Notes under the pieces: generated by a model
Told to the model about the DNA's origin: nothing
The model's input: only the letters and a program-made list of their open reading frames with translations
The model's database searches: none
Position numbers and translations under genes: made by a program
In this document: positions 1-9,036 of the stretch, in pieces
How positions within the stretch are numbered: the first letter of the stretch is position 1
How the letters are laid out: every line of letters starts with the position of its first letter
Source: Ideonella alba
GTDB lineage: Bacteria; Pseudomonadota; Gammaproteobacteria; Burkholderiales; Burkholderiaceae_C
NCBI RefSeq assembly: GCF_018069875.1
Contig: NZ_JAGQDF010000001.1
Coordinates: forward strand, 248,001-312,000
Reading direction: 5' to 3'
DNA length: 64,000 nucleotides

Positions 1-1356
1 GATCTCGCGCAGCGCCTTGCCGAACTCGCGCTCTTCGTACAGGGCCTCCACCGCGCTGCGGTGCGCGCGCAGGGTATCCAGCAGGGTGCGACCTTCGACG
101 CCCAGGTCGGCGCTCAGGCGACCGCCGAAGCGCTTGCTGAGGAAACCCGCGGCGCGACTGGCGATGTTGATGTACTTGCCCACCAGGTCGGAATTGACGC
201 GGGCGATGAAGTCATCGGGGTTGAAGTCGATGTCCTCGACCCGGGCGTTGAGCTTGGCGGCGATGTAGTAGCGCAGCCACTCGGGGTGCATGCCCAGCTC
301 CAGGTACTTCAGCGGGCTGATGCCGGTGCCGCGGCTTTTGCTCATCTTCTCGCCGCCGTTGACGGTGATGAAGCCGTGCACATTGACCTTGTCGGGCGTC
401 TTGCGGCCGCTGAAGTGCAGCATCGCCGGCCAGAACAGGGTGTGGAAGTAGGTGATGTCCTTGCCGATGAAATGCACCTGCTCCACCGCCGGGTCGCGGA
501 AGAAGGCGTCGTAGTCCAGGCCCTTCTTGCCGAAGTAGTTCTTCAGCGAGGCCAGGTAGCCGATCGGCGCGTCCAGCCAGACATAGAAGTACTTGCCCGG
601 CGCATCCGGGATCTCGATGCCGAAGTAGGGCGCGTCGCGGCTGATGTCCCAGTCGCCCAGGCCGCCCTGGCCCTGCTCGTCCTTGGCGAACCACTCCTTG
701 ATCTTGTTGAGCACCTCGGGTTGCAGGCGGCCCGGCTCATGGGTCCACTGCTCCAGAAAGCTCACGCAGCGCGGGTCGGACAGGCGGAAGAAGTAGTGGT
801 CCGAGGTCTTGAGCACCGGCGTCGCGCCCGATAGTGCCGAGTACGGGTTCTTCAGCTCGGTGGGCGCGTAGACCGCGCCGCAGACCTCGCAGCTGTCGCC
901 GTACTGGTCCTTGGCGCCGCACTTGGGGCACTCGCCCTTGATGAAGCGGTCGGGCAGGAACATGCCCTTGTCGGGGTCGAAGAACTGCTCGATCGTCTTC
1001 ACGTCGATCAGGCCGTTGTCGCGCAGGCCGCGGTAGATGTCCTGCGCCAGCTGGTGGTTCTCGGGCCCGTCGGTCGAGTGCCAGTTGTCGAAGCTGATGT
1101 GAAAACCGTTGAGGTACTGCGGCCGGCCGGCAGCCACCTCGGCGACGAACTGCTGCGGCGTCTTGCCGGCCTTCTCGGCGGCGATCATGATCGGCGCGCC
1201 ATGGGCATCGTCGGCGCCGACGAAGTGCACCTCGTGGCCCTTCATGCGCTGCGCCCGCACCCAGATGTCGGCCTGGATGTACTCCATCATGTGCCCGATG
1301 TGGAACGGGGCGTTGGCGTAGGGCAGGGCGGTGGTGACGAAGAGCTTGCGGGTCAT
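1..1356 (-). CDS. metG: Methionyl-tRNA synthetase, 3' end cut by window
   Basis: This enzyme charges tRNA-Met with methionine in the cytoplasm. The start codon is at 1356-1354 and 452 codons are visible before the window edge; the family usually has 550-700 residues. The class I signature is HIGH (His19-Ile-Gly-His22), preceded by the typical [10 protein letters not shown] segment. A zinc knuckle is formed by Cys143, Cys146, Cys156 and Cys159. The second ATP-binding loop, KMSKS, is at about 337-341. The remaining part, off the window, should hold the rest of the anticodon-binding helices. The gene is divergent from the YciI-like gene. Recognition is firm; long open frames on the opposite strand here are shadows caused by high GC. 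Confidence 0.97.
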   Translation of the reverse strand, partial: MTRKLFVTTALPYANAPFHIGHMMEYIQADIWVRAQRMKGHEVHFVGADDAHGAPIMIAAEKAGKTPQQFVAEVAAGRPQYLNGFHISFDNWHSTDGPENHQLAQDIYRGLRDNGLIDVKTIEQFFDPDKGMFLPDRFIKGECPKCGAKDQYGDSCEVCGAVYAPTELKNPYSALSGATPVLKTSDHYFFRLSDPRCVSFLEQWTHEPGRLQPEVLNKIKEWFAKDEQGQGGLGDWDISRDAPYFGIEIPDAPGKYFYVWLDAPIGYLASLKNYFGKKGLDYDAFFRDPAVEQVHFIGKDITYFHTLFWPAMLHFSGRKTPDKVNVHGFITVNGGEKMSKSRGTGISPLKYLELGMHPEWLRYYIAAKLNARVEDIDFNPDDFIARVNSDLVGKYINIASRAAGFLSKRFGGRLSADLGVEGRTLLDTLRAHRSAVEALYEEREFGKALREI

Positions 1357-1503
1357 GGTGCGGCCAGGGGCACCGGGCTCCACGCGGGCCGGCGGCCCGC
1401 CTGCAGGGCCCGGCGCCGCAGGAAACCGCTGATTTTACGGCGCGCAGGGGATGGACAGGGTCATCACCGCGCGGCACCCTGGCGGCCAGGAAGGACCACC
1501 GCC

Positions 1504-1896
1504 ATGAGCACCCGCCGAACCAGCCTGCGCGCCGCCGCCGGCCTGTTGTCCGCCGCCGCCCTGTCCCCGGCCGAGGCCCAGACCGCGCCGCCCGCGCGCG
1601 ACCAGCGCTGGGTGGTCGTGCACCGCCCGGGGCCGGCCTGGCAGCCCGGGGTCAGCCTGTTCGAGCAACCGGGCCTGGACACCCACATTGCCCACTACCG
1701 CCGCTGGCAACAGGAGGGCAAGCTGGCCCTGGGCGGCCCGTTCATGGACGGGTCGGCCGGCGGCATGATGATCGCGGCGGCCGGCGTGCCCGAGGCCGAG
1801 GTGCGCGCGCACGCCCAGTCTGACCCGGCGGTGCAGTCGGGGCTGCTGACGGCCGAGCTGCGGCCCTGGCTGATCGGCATGCGCGGCACGGTTTGA
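1504..1896 (+). CDS. Secreted YciI-like protein
   Basis: A 130-residue protein with an N-terminal export signal (MSTRRTSLRAAAGLLSAAAL, then AEA before the mature part), followed by a YCII-type alpha/beta barrel domain. The family pattern is seen in WVVVHRPGPAW, the HIAHYRRWQQEGKLALGGPF segment and the final RPWLIGMRG. The usual YciI protein is cytoplasmic, about 100 residues, and of unclear catalytic role; here the signal peptide suggests a periplasmic version. The start at 1504 was chosen because it gives a complete signal peptide and follows AGGAAGGACC. The frame stays open further upstream, but that part is not protein-like. The substrate is unknown. Confidence 0.75.
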   Translation: MSTRRTSLRAAAGLLSAAALSPAEAQTAPPARDQRWVVVHRPGPAWQPGVSLFEQPGLDTHIAHYRRWQQEGKLALGGPFMDGSAGGMMIAAAGVPEAEVRAHAQSDPAVQSGLLTAELRPWLIGMRGTV

Positions 1897-1942
1897 GCCG
1901 CGGCAAGCCGCGCGGCGGGCCGGTCGGGCACGATCACCGGCG

Positions 1943-2341
1943 ATGCACCTGCTGATCGACACCCTGGCCCTGTGCCTGCTGCTGGCCTCGGCCGAGACCT
2001 TGCACGGCATCGCCCGCACGCTGTGGGTGGCGCCGCGCCTGGGCAAGCAGCGCGCCCAGCGCTGGAGCGTCCTGAGTGGGTCGCTGCTGGCCTTCGCGTT
2101 GTGCTGGTGGCGGGTGCCTGGTTTCGGTCTGCAGGGTGCCGCGCCGCACCTGGTGCTGGGCGCGGTGCTGGCGCTGTTCATGGCGGCCTTCGACCTGGCC
2201 TTGCTGCGCTGGGTGATGCGCCGGTCCTGGCGCGTGGCGCTGCAGGATCTGGATCCGCGCCACGGCAACCTGCTGCTGCTGGGGCTGGGCGCGCTGTTCA
2301 CAACGCCGTGGCTGACCTCGGTCCTGCGGGGTGGGGCCTGA
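1943..2341 (+). CDS. Small integral membrane protein, unknown function
   Basis: A 132-residue protein with about four hydrophobic stretches: residues 2-22, about 40-57, about 70-92 and 107-125. The loops are rich in Arg, including WVMRRSWRVALQ, as expected for the cytoplasmic side. I do not recognise the family. It follows the YciI-like gene by 46 bases in the same direction and ends one base before the stop of the convergent deacetylase gene, so it may be co-transcribed with the YciI-like gene. Coding status is supported by the coherent membrane topology and the tight packing, not by a known domain. Confidence 0.6.
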   Translation: MHLLIDTLALCLLLASAETLHGIARTLWVAPRLGKQRAQRWSVLSGSLLAFALCWWRVPGFGLQGAAPHLVLGAVLALFMAAFDLALLRWVMRRSWRVALQDLDPRHGNLLLLGLGALFTTPWLTSVLRGGA

Positions 2342-2342
2342 T

Positions 2343-3374
2343 TCAGCCGCCCTCGAAGCCCTGCAGCACGCTCACCACGTTGTCGCCGATCTCGGCCACC
2401 GCGTAACCGCCTTCCAGCACGAACACCGTGGGCAGGCCCAGCGCGGTCAGGCGCGTGCCCAGGCGGGTGAACTCGGGGCCGCGCAGGTGGAAACGCGAGA
2501 TCGGGTCGCCCTCGAACGTGTCCACGCCCAGTGAGACCACCAGCGCCTGGGCGCCATGGGCGGTGATGCGGCGGCAGGCCGCTTCCAGCGCCTCGAACCA
2601 GCGCGTGTTGTCGCTGCCGGCGGGCAGCGGGTAGTTGGCGTTGAAGCCCAGGCCGGCGCCCGCGCCGGTCTCGTCGGCGTGGCCCAGGTAGAACGGGTAC
2701 TCGGTGCGCGGGTCGCCGTGGATGCTCTGGAACAGCACGTCCGACCGGTCGTAGAAGATCTGCTGCGTGCCGTTGCCATGGTGGTAGTCCACGTCCAGCA
2801 GCGCCACCCGGGCGGCGCCGCCATCGACAAAGGCCTGCGCCGCGATGGCGGCATGGTTCAGGAAGCAGTAGCCGCCGTAGAAGTCGGTGCCGGCATGGTG
2901 GCCGGGCGGCCGGGCCAGCGAGAACGCAGCGCGGGCGCCCTGCGCCACCGCGGCCTGGGCCGTCAGCGCGCAGTGGGCACCGGCCAGCGCCGCCGTCCAG
3001 GTGCCGGCGGTGATCGGGCTGCCGCTGTCGAAGGAGTACAGGCCCAGTTGGGCCACCAGGTTGTCAGGCTCGATGTCGTCGCGAAAGCCGCGCGTCGGCC
3101 ACACGGCCGGCAGCAGGTCGCGCGTGCCGCCCTGTGCGGCCCAGGCGTCCCACACCCTTGCCAGGAAGGCCAGGTAGCGCGGCGCGTGGATGCGCTCGAT
3201 CGGCGCCAGGCCGTGGTCGTCGGGCGCACGCACCTCGCCCAGCCCGGCGCGCTGGAAGGCCTGCAGCACGAAATCGGCGCGCTCGGGCTTTTCAAAGCAG
3301 GGCACCAGCTCGCCACGGTAGATTTCGTGGGTGCCGGCATGGCCACGGTGCAGGGGGGAGTGGACGCAGAGCAT
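2343..3374 (-). CDS. Acetylpolyamine amidohydrolase / class II histone-deacetylase-like protein
   Basis: A zinc hydrolase of the arginase/deacetylase fold, 343 residues, expected to remove acetyl groups from polyamines or similar small amines in the cytoplasm. Visible active-site parts are the charge-relay pair His159-His160 in RPPGHHAG, the zinc ligands Asp196, His198 (DVDYHHG) and Asp285 (SLGVD), and the transition-state Tyr324 in EGGY. The HEIYRGELVPCFEKPERA opening matches the bacterial acetylpolyamine amidohydrolases better than the acetoin AcuC group. It runs convergent to the small membrane gene and 67 bases downstream of the RidA gene on the same strand. The specific substrate is inferred from family resemblance only. 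Confidence 0.85.
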   Translation of the reverse strand: MLCVHSPLHRGHAGTHEIYRGELVPCFEKPERADFVLQAFQRAGLGEVRAPDDHGLAPIERIHAPRYLAFLARVWDAWAAQGGTRDLLPAVWPTRGFRDDIEPDNLVAQLGLYSFDSGSPITAGTWTAALAGAHCALTAQAAVAQGARAAFSLARPPGHHAGTDFYGGYCFLNHAAIAAQAFVDGGAARVALLDVDYHHGNGTQQIFYDRSDVLFQSIHGDPRTEYPFYLGHADETGAGAGLGFNANYPLPAGSDNTRWFEALEAACRRITAHGAQALVVSLGVDTFEGDPISRFHLRGPEFTRLGTRLTALGLPTVFVLEGGYAVAEIGDNVVSVLQGFEGG

Positions 3375-3441
3375 GCCGTGGATTCTGCCCTCGCGCCGAC
3401 CATGAGCCCGCCGGGGTGGCCGGCTGTGCGGCCGATCGGGT

Positions 3442-3927
3442 TCAGTCCAAAGGCGCCACCAGCGCCGCCTGCAGCTCCAACTCCACCGTCGCGTTCTTCG
3501 GCAGCGAGGCCACCCCGATGGTCGTGCGGGCGTGACGGCCGGCCTGGCCCAGCACCGCCACCAACAGCTCCGAGGCGGCGTCGGCCACCTCTGAGTGCTG
3601 GCTGAAGCCTGGCCCGGCCTGCACGTAGACGCCCACCCGCAGCAGTTGCGCCACAGCGTCGAGGCTGCCCAGCTGCTGGCGCAGCAGCGCCAGCGCGCGC
3701 AGTGCGCCGATGCAGGCGGCGCGGCGGGCCTCGTCCAGCCCGACTGCCTCTGCCGGACCGGTGACCACCACCTGCTGGCCGATGCGCGGCACCTGGCCGC
3801 TCACGTGGGCGATGCCGGCATGCAGCAGCAGGGGCTGGTAGTTGCCGCCCACCAGCAGGGGGGCATCGGGGTCCAGACCCAGGGCGCGGGCCCGGTCCAG
3901 CAGACATTGGTCGCGGTCGGAGGGCAT
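3442..3927 (-). CDS. RidA family protein (YjgF/YER057c/UK114)
   Basis: A 161-residue protein of the RidA superfamily, whose archetype hydrolyses reactive enamine/imine intermediates to release ammonia. The fold markers are HVSGQVPRIG near residue 45, the helix with AACIGALRALALL, and the key Arg134 in the ARTTIGVASLP segment that binds the substrate carboxylate in RidA. The N-terminal 30 residues are longer than in classic 130-residue RidA, which suggests one of the Rid2-Rid7 subgroups. The start at 3927 lies next to the divergent GyrI-like gene. Its partner enzyme is unknown; it may share a transcript with the downstream deacetylase gene. Confidence 0.85.
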   Translation of the reverse strand: MPSDRDQCLLDRARALGLDPDAPLLVGGNYQPLLLHAGIAHVSGQVPRIGQQVVVTGPAEAVGLDEARRAACIGALRALALLRQQLGSLDAVAQLLRVGVYVQAGPGFSQHSEVADAASELLVAVLGQAGRHARTTIGVASLPKNATVELELQAALVAPLD

Positions 3928-3974
3928 GGCCCGATTCTCGCCGTGGCTAGGGCGAGAATGTCGGGCACTTCACC

Positions 3975-4496
3975 ATGAACGGCCCTCGATTCATCCGTTT
4001 CGCCGAGCTGCCCGCCGGCCTGGCCGCCCTCACCGCCACGGCACGCGGCATGGAGGAGGGCCGCTTCAGCCGTGCCTCGGCCGAGGCTTTTGGCGAGCTG
4101 GCCCGCGCGACCCGGCTGGCGGGCCGGATCCAGGAGGTGCGCAGCTGCATCAGCATCAGCCCCGATACGCCCGCCGGGCCGGACGACGCCGACTGCCGCT
4201 TCGTGGCGGGCTACCTCTTCGGCCATGACCTGCGCACCGGGCAGGGCGCTGGCGAGCGCCCTGCGGTGACGATGCACGGCTCGCTGGCCTGGTTGCCGCT
4301 GGCCAGCGGCCGATACGCGGTGTTCGGCCACCAGGGGCCGCAAGACACGCTGGCCCAGGCCTGGCGCGAGGTCTTCGACACGGCCTTGCCCGCCATGGGC
4401 CTGCAGGCCAGGGCGGCGCCGCTGGACCTGATGGTCGATGACCGCCGTGACACGCCGGCCCAGGCGCTGCGCACCGAGATCTGGGTGCCGGTCTGA
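3975..4496 (+). CDS. GyrI-like / effector-binding domain protein
   Basis: A 173-residue stand-alone effector-binding (GyrI-like, AraC-E-binding) domain without a DNA-binding part. The C-terminal third shows the family signature: SGRYAVFGHQGP, then a helix with AWREVF, a short DLMVDDRRDTPAQALRTEI stretch, and WVPV at the end. These domains bind small hydrophobic or cationic molecules, and some act as gyrase inhibitors or cyclopropane hydrolases; which role applies here cannot be told. It is divergent from the RidA gene (47 bases between starts) and followed by a hairpin terminator shared with cheW. Confidence 0.75.
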   Translation: MNGPRFIRFAELPAGLAALTATARGMEEGRFSRASAEAFGELARATRLAGRIQEVRSCISISPDTPAGPDDADCRFVAGYLFGHDLRTGQGAGERPAVTMHGSLAWLPLASGRYAVFGHQGPQDTLAQAWREVFDTALPAMGLQARAAPLDLMVDDRRDTPAQALRTEIWVPV

Positions 4497-4503
4497 AACG
4501 ACG

Positions 4504-4525
4504 CGGGCCGCCCGAAGGCGGCCCG
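4504..4525. terminator. Bidirectional hairpin terminator
   Basis: A perfect 9-bp stem, CGGGCCGCC and GGCGGCCCG, closes a CGAA tetraloop. It sits between two converging genes (the GyrI-like gene on plus, cheW on minus). On the minus strand it is followed by GTCGTTTC, a short T-rich tail, so it probably ends the long chemotaxis operon. Confidence 0.7.
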
Positions 4526-4544
4526 TGGCAGGGTGACGAAGGCC

Positions 4545-5090
4545 TCAGGCGGCCGCGTCGCTGATCAGACCCATGTCGGCCGAGGACATCAGGGCCTGGA
4601 TGTCCATCAGGATCAGCATGCGCTCGCCGACGTTGGCGATGCCGGTGATGTAGGACATGTCGACCTGGGCATTCATCATCGGCGCCGGCTTGATGGCGTC
4701 GCCGCCCAGCTCCAGCACGTCCGACACCGCATCCACCACCGCCCCCACCACGCGGCCGCGGATGTTCAGCACGATCACCACGGTGAAGGCATTGAACTCG
4801 GCGCTGGGGCAGTTGAGCTTCACCCGCAGGTCGATGATCGGCACGATCACGCCGCGCAGGTTGACCACGCCCTTGATGAACTCGGGCGCATTGGCGATGC
4901 GGGTGGGCTGCTCGTAGCTGCGGATTTCCTGCACCCGCAGGATGTCGATGCCGTACTCCTCGCCGCCCAGGCGGAAGGTCAGGAACTCGCCGTGGGCAGT
5001 GGCGGCGGCGGTGGCGCCGCGGGCGTCGGCCTGGCCGCTGCGGGCGGCTTCGTGGCGGGCCACGTGGCGGGCTTCGGTGATCATGTCCAT
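4545..5090 (-). CDS. cheW: Chemotaxis coupling protein CheW
   Basis: A 181-residue CheW that links chemoreceptors to CheA at the inner face of the membrane. The SH3-like CheW domain spans about residues 33-172, with family segments FLTFRLGGEEYGIDILRVQE, VVNLRGVIVPIIDLR and VVDAVSDVLEL. The first 33 residues are an Ala-rich extension. The start at 5090 follows AAGGACC at good spacing; a second ATG lies two codons in. It is the last gene of the minus-strand chemotaxis operon, downstream of a chemoreceptor gene, and is followed by a hairpin terminator. Confidence 0.95.
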   Translation of the reverse strand: MDMITEARHVARHEAARSGQADARGATAAATAHGEFLTFRLGGEEYGIDILRVQEIRSYEQPTRIANAPEFIKGVVNLRGVIVPIIDLRVKLNCPSAEFNAFTVVIVLNIRGRVVGAVVDAVSDVLELGGDAIKPAPMMNAQVDMSYITGIANVGERMLILMDIQALMSSADMGLISDAAA

Positions 5091-5166
5091 GGCGAGGTCC
5101 TTGGAGGGCGGTTCAGGGGTTCAGAAGGGTTCATCGGCCGTTGGCGGGCAGACTTGAGCGGCGGTG

Positions 5167-6885
5167 TCAGAAGGTTTCCCAGTCGCCGTCGCCGCCGGCG
5201 CCGGCCAGGGCGGGGACGGGCATCGCCGACGGGCGGGCGGCCGCCATCGGGGTGGCCGGGGCGGGCGCCGCCTTCGGCGCCGGCCGCGGCACGGGCCGTG
5301 ACGGCGCCTGCGCCGGCGCGCTGGCGGCCAAGGTGAGCGGCGTGGCCACATGCCCCGGCAGGCGGAAGCTGCCCACCAGGTTGGCCAGGCCATTGGCCTG
5401 GGTGCGCATGCTGTCGGCAGCGGCCGCGCTTTGCTCCACCAGCGCCGCGTTCTGCTGGGTCATCTGGTCGAGCTGGCCGACGGCCAGGCTGATCTGGCCG
5501 ATGCCGTCGCGCTGCTCGCCGCTGTGGGCGGTGATCTCGGCAATGATGTCGGTGACGCGCTGCGAGGAGCCGACGATCTCGGTCATCGTGGTGCCGGCCT
5601 CCTGGACCAGGCGCGAGCCGCTCTCGACCTTCTCCACCGAGGCCGCGATCAGCGCCTTGATCTCGCGCGCGGCGTCGGCCGAGCGGCCGGCCAGGCTGCG
5701 CACCTCGCCGGCCACCACCGCAAAGCCACGGCCCTGCTCACCGGCACGCGCGGCTTCCACCGCGGCGTTGAGCGCCAGGATGTTGGTCTGGAAGGCGATG
5801 CCGTCGATCACGCCGATGATGTCGGCGATCTTGCGCGAGGCCTGGTGGATCTCGTCCATCGTGCTGACCACCTGGGCCACCACCTCGCCACCGCGCTGGG
5901 CCACCGAGCTGGCCGAGCTGGCGAGCTGGTTGGCCTGGGCGGCGGCGTCGGTGCCCTGGCGCACCGACTCGGTGAGCTGGGTCATCGACGACGCGGTCTG
6001 CTGCAGCTGGCTGGCGGCGGTTTCCGTGCGCTGCGACAGGTCCTGGTTGCCGGTGGCGATCTCGCTGCTGACGCTGGCGATGCTGTCGGCCGCCTGGCGC
6101 ACCTGCTGCATCGACGACTGCAGGCGCTCGACCATGCGCGCCAGGCTGCGCTGCAGTGCGCCGATCTCGTCCTGGCGGTCGGTGTCCACGCGCACCGTCA
6201 GGTCGCCTTCGGCGACCGACTCGGCGGCGTGCGAGGCGCGCGACAACGCGCGGGCCACGCTGACCAGCAGCCGGGCGCCCACGCCCACGGCCGCACCGGT
6301 CAGCAGCAGCGTGGCCACCAGCAGGGCGATGGTGATGCGGTCGTTGGCGGCCAGGTCTGCCGCCTGCTCGGTCCGGCTGGTGGCCAGGATGGCCTTCTGC
6401 ATCTCGACCAGCTGCGCCGCCAGCTCCTTGTAGGCCGCGTCGGCGCCTTGCATGGCCGCGATGCCGGTGTTGGGGTCGACCGAGGCCAGGTCCAGGGCCT
6501 GCGTGGCCTGCTTGGCATAGGTGGCCAGGGCCGTCTGCACCTTGGGCACGGTGACCGGGGAGTCGCCCAGGTCGGACGGGTCAATCGTCTGCGACAGGCT
6601 GTCGTCGATCGCCTTGCTGCCGTTGGCAATGCCCTCCATCAGGGACTTGAGCCCGGCCTCGTCGATCGAGCCGATGATGCTGATGCCGCGGTACGCCGAG
6701 GAATGCAGCTGGCCCAGACGGGCCTGGGCATCGGCCAGCGCGCGGACTTCGCCCAGGCTGGTTTCATGGTTGCGGGCGGCCTTGGCCGCCTGCAGGTGGC
6801 TGCCCACGCCCACCGCGGCGGCGCCAGCCAGGGCCACCAGGGCGGTGACCAGGGCGGGGGCCAGCAGCTTGGTGCCGAGTTTCAT
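5167..6885 (-). CDS. Methyl-accepting chemotaxis protein with C-terminal WETF tail
   Basis: A 572-residue transmembrane chemoreceptor. TM1 lies at about 8-30, a helical periplasmic ligand-binding region at about 31-185, TM2 at about 186-212, then HAMP (around [18 protein letters not shown]). The long cytoplasmic signalling hairpin has its tip at [19 protein letters not shown]. It ends in an Ala/Pro-rich linker and DGDWETF, which matches the xWxxF pentapeptide that tethers CheR and CheB in enteric high-abundance receptors. The start at 6885 has a GGAGA ribosome site. It follows the Cache-protein gene and precedes cheW. The ligand is unknown. Confidence 0.95.
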   Translation of the reverse strand: MKLGTKLLAPALVTALVALAGAAAVGVGSHLQAAKAARNHETSLGEVRALADAQARLGQLHSSAYRGISIIGSIDEAGLKSLMEGIANGSKAIDDSLSQTIDPSDLGDSPVTVPKVQTALATYAKQATQALDLASVDPNTGIAAMQGADAAYKELAAQLVEMQKAILATSRTEQAADLAANDRITIALLVATLLLTGAAVGVGARLLVSVARALSRASHAAESVAEGDLTVRVDTDRQDEIGALQRSLARMVERLQSSMQQVRQAADSIASVSSEIATGNQDLSQRTETAASQLQQTASSMTQLTESVRQGTDAAAQANQLASSASSVAQRGGEVVAQVVSTMDEIHQASRKIADIIGVIDGIAFQTNILALNAAVEAARAGEQGRGFAVVAGEVRSLAGRSADAAREIKALIAASVEKVESGSRLVQEAGTTMTEIVGSSQRVTDIIAEITAHSGEQRDGIGQISLAVGQLDQMTQQNAALVEQSAAAADSMRTQANGLANLVGSFRLPGHVATPLTLAASAPAQAPSRPVPRPAPKAAPAPATPMAAARPSAMPVPALAGAGGDGDWETF

Positions 6886-6943
6886 CGCGTTCTCCAGAGT
6901 CGAATCAGGCGGACCGTGTCAGCCCACGGGCCCCGGGCCGGCA

Positions 6944-7396
6944 TCACTTGTAGATGCCGCCGCAGACGATGGTCTCGTCCAGCCGTTCGCAGTACATGGC
7001 CTTGGGTTCGATCTTCTTGGTCTCGGGGTTGGTGAACTTGTAGTCCTGCCAGAAGCTGGGCTTGGCCTTGGCCAGCTCGACGCGCTCGCGCACGAAAGCC
7101 TTGCCGTCCACGTCCTTCAGGTCGATCAGGTTCTTGCCCACCATCTTCTCGTTGGCGCCGTGGGCATGGACCATGCCGTCCATGCCGTAGACCACCAGGT
7201 AGAGGTCCTGGTGGCGGAACTGGCCGGTCTTGCTGGTGATCTCGGCGTAGCCCTTGTCCTTGCCGTTGGCCTTGATGAAGGCCAGGCCCTTCTTGACCAT
7301 GGCGGTGGCATCGGCCTCGGTGGCGCCGCCTTCGGCGGCATGGGCGCCGATCAGCGCGATCGGCAGGAGCAGGGTGGCGGCGAGGAAGCGCTTCAT
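6944..7396 (-). CDS. Secreted single-Cache-domain protein
   Basis: A 150-residue periplasmic protein with a cleavable signal (MKRFLAATLLLPIALIGAHA) and a single Cache domain but no membrane anchor or signalling part. The Cache pattern is seen in AMVKKGLAFIKANGKDKGYAEI, the DLYLVVYGMDGMVHAHGAN strand-loop and the final MYCERLDETIVCGGIY. The two nearby Cys residues could form a disulfide. It sits between two chemoreceptor genes in one operon, which suggests that it captures a small ligand for a receptor, but this is inference. The start at 7396 was chosen over an upstream in-frame one because it begins the signal peptide and follows GGAGA. Confidence 0.82.
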   Translation of the reverse strand: MKRFLAATLLLPIALIGAHAAEGGATEADATAMVKKGLAFIKANGKDKGYAEITSKTGQFRHQDLYLVVYGMDGMVHAHGANEKMVGKNLIDLKDVDGKAFVRERVELAKAKPSFWQDYKFTNPETKKIEPKAMYCERLDETIVCGGIYK

Positions 7397-7433
7397 GGCG
7401 TGTCTCCAGGGGGATGCGGACAGGGCCGCGGGG

Positions 7434-9023
7434 TCAGAAGGATTCCCAGTCATCACTCGGCCCGGCGCCGGGCGCGTTGGATGGGCGGGCGGGGGCGGGT
7501 AGGGGTGCCGGCGGCACAGACTGCGCACGGCTTTGCGCCTGTGCGATCACCTCGCGCGCGGCGCGGGCGTGCGATGCCTCGGTGGCGGCAGCGGGCGCCA
7601 GGCGGGGACGATCGTCCAGGTGGAAGGAATTGGCCGCCTGGTTCAGGCGGGCGGCCTGCTGCTGCAGGCTGTCGGCGGCAGCCGCGCTCTGCTCGACCAG
7701 CGCGGCGTTCTGCTGGGTCATCTGGTCGAGTTCCTGCACGGAGGCATGCAGCTCGAGGATGCCGCTGCTCTGCTGTTCGGCATCGACAGTGATCTCGCGC
7801 ACGCGCTGCGACACATGGGTCACCGCGGCCGCCAGCTCGCCGATGCGCTCGCCGGTCTCGCGCACCTGCTGGGTGCCGCTGTCGACTTTCTCGCCGGAGC
7901 TGAGGATCAGGCTGCGGATCTCGCGCGCCGCCTCGGCCGATCGTCCGGCCAGGGTGCGCACCTCGGAGGCCACGACCGCGAAGCCGCGGCCCTGCTCGCC
8001 GGCGCGTGCGGCTTCCACCGCGGCGTTCAGCGCCAGGATGTTGGTCTGGAAGGCGATGCCGTCGATCACGCCGATGATGTCGCTGATGCGCCGGCTCGAC
8101 TGGTTGATCTCTTCCATCGTCGACATCAGCTGCTGCATCGACGCACCGCCGCGTTCGGCGGCGTCCGAGGCGTCGCGGGCCAGGCGGTCGGCGTCGCTGG
8201 CGGCAGCGCTGCTGTGGTGCATGGTCTCGCTCAGGCGCTGCATGCCCGACGCGGTGCGCTGCAGGTAGCCGGCGGCGCGCTCGGTGCGCTGCGACAGGTC
8301 GAGGTTGCCGCTGGCGACCTCGCGGCTGGCGGTGTGGATGCTTTCCGCGCTGTCCTGCATCTGGCCGACGGTGCGGCGCAGGCCGTCGCGCATGGCGACC
8401 ACCGAGCGCATCACGTCGCCGATCTCGTCGGGGCGGGTGGTGTCGAGCTGCACGCGCAGGTCCCCCTCGCCGATCTGGCGGGCGGCCCGGGCCAGTTCGG
8501 CCAGCGGACGGCAGATGGCGCGCACCAGCAGCGTCGAGGCCACGGCCAGCGCGGCGGCCACCAGCACCGAGACACCGGCCACCAGCCAGACGGTGCGCAT
8601 GCGTTCCTGGCTGGTGCGCACGTGCAGGGCCTCGGCCAGTTGTTCTTCCAGGGTCACCAGGTCGGTCAGCGCCGCGCGGTAGGGCGTCAGGCCGGCCAGG
8701 TCCGCGGGCAGTGTGGCCAGGCGGGCCAGGGTGCGGCGTTCGTCCTCACTGGTGGCCAGCGGGCTCAGGCGCTGGCGCAGGGCTTCGATGCGGGCGGGCT
8801 GTTCCGCGGCCGGCGCACCGGCCGACAGACGGGCCTCCAGGGCCGAGACCTCGCCCTGCCACTGGTGGGCCAGGGTCAGGCGGGTCTGCTGGTCACGCGA
8901 GGCTTGTCCGGCAGCCTCGATCAGGCTGCGGGTGCGCACGGCGGCGATGACACTCATCACCACGAGCATCACGATCAACACCAGGGTCGGCGTCCACAGC
9001 CGGGTCGAGAGTTTGAGCGTCAT
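7434..9023 (-). CDS. Methyl-accepting chemotaxis protein with C-terminal WESF tail
   Basis: A 529-residue chemoreceptor. TM1 is at about 10-30 ([19 protein letters not shown]), then a helical, Gln/Arg-rich periplasmic domain of about 110 residues with no Cache features, TM2 at about 150-172, HAMP, and the conserved signalling tip ([19 protein letters not shown]). The C-terminus is SDDWESF, a pentapeptide-type CheR/CheB tether. The start at 9023 lies 13 bases after the stop of the upstream receptor gene, so the two genes are co-transcribed and probably translationally coupled. The frame stays open further upstream, but that part overlaps the neighbouring gene and is not protein-like. Confidence 0.93.
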   Translation of the reverse strand: MTLKLSTRLWTPTLVLIVMLVVMSVIAAVRTRSLIEAAGQASRDQQTRLTLAHQWQGEVSALEARLSAGAPAAEQPARIEALRQRLSPLATSEDERRTLARLATLPADLAGLTPYRAALTDLVTLEEQLAEALHVRTSQERMRTVWLVAGVSVLVAAALAVASTLLVRAICRPLAELARAARQIGEGDLRVQLDTTRPDEIGDVMRSVVAMRDGLRRTVGQMQDSAESIHTASREVASGNLDLSQRTERAAGYLQRTASGMQRLSETMHHSSAAASDADRLARDASDAAERGGASMQQLMSTMEEINQSSRRISDIIGVIDGIAFQTNILALNAAVEAARAGEQGRGFAVVASEVRTLAGRSAEAAREIRSLILSSGEKVDSGTQQVRETGERIGELAAAVTHVSQRVREITVDAEQQSSGILELHASVQELDQMTQQNAALVEQSAAAADSLQQQAARLNQAANSFHLDDRPRLAPAAATEASHARAAREVIAQAQSRAQSVPPAPLPAPARPSNAPGAGPSDDWESF

Positions 9024-9036
9024 GGGTCGGCGGCGT

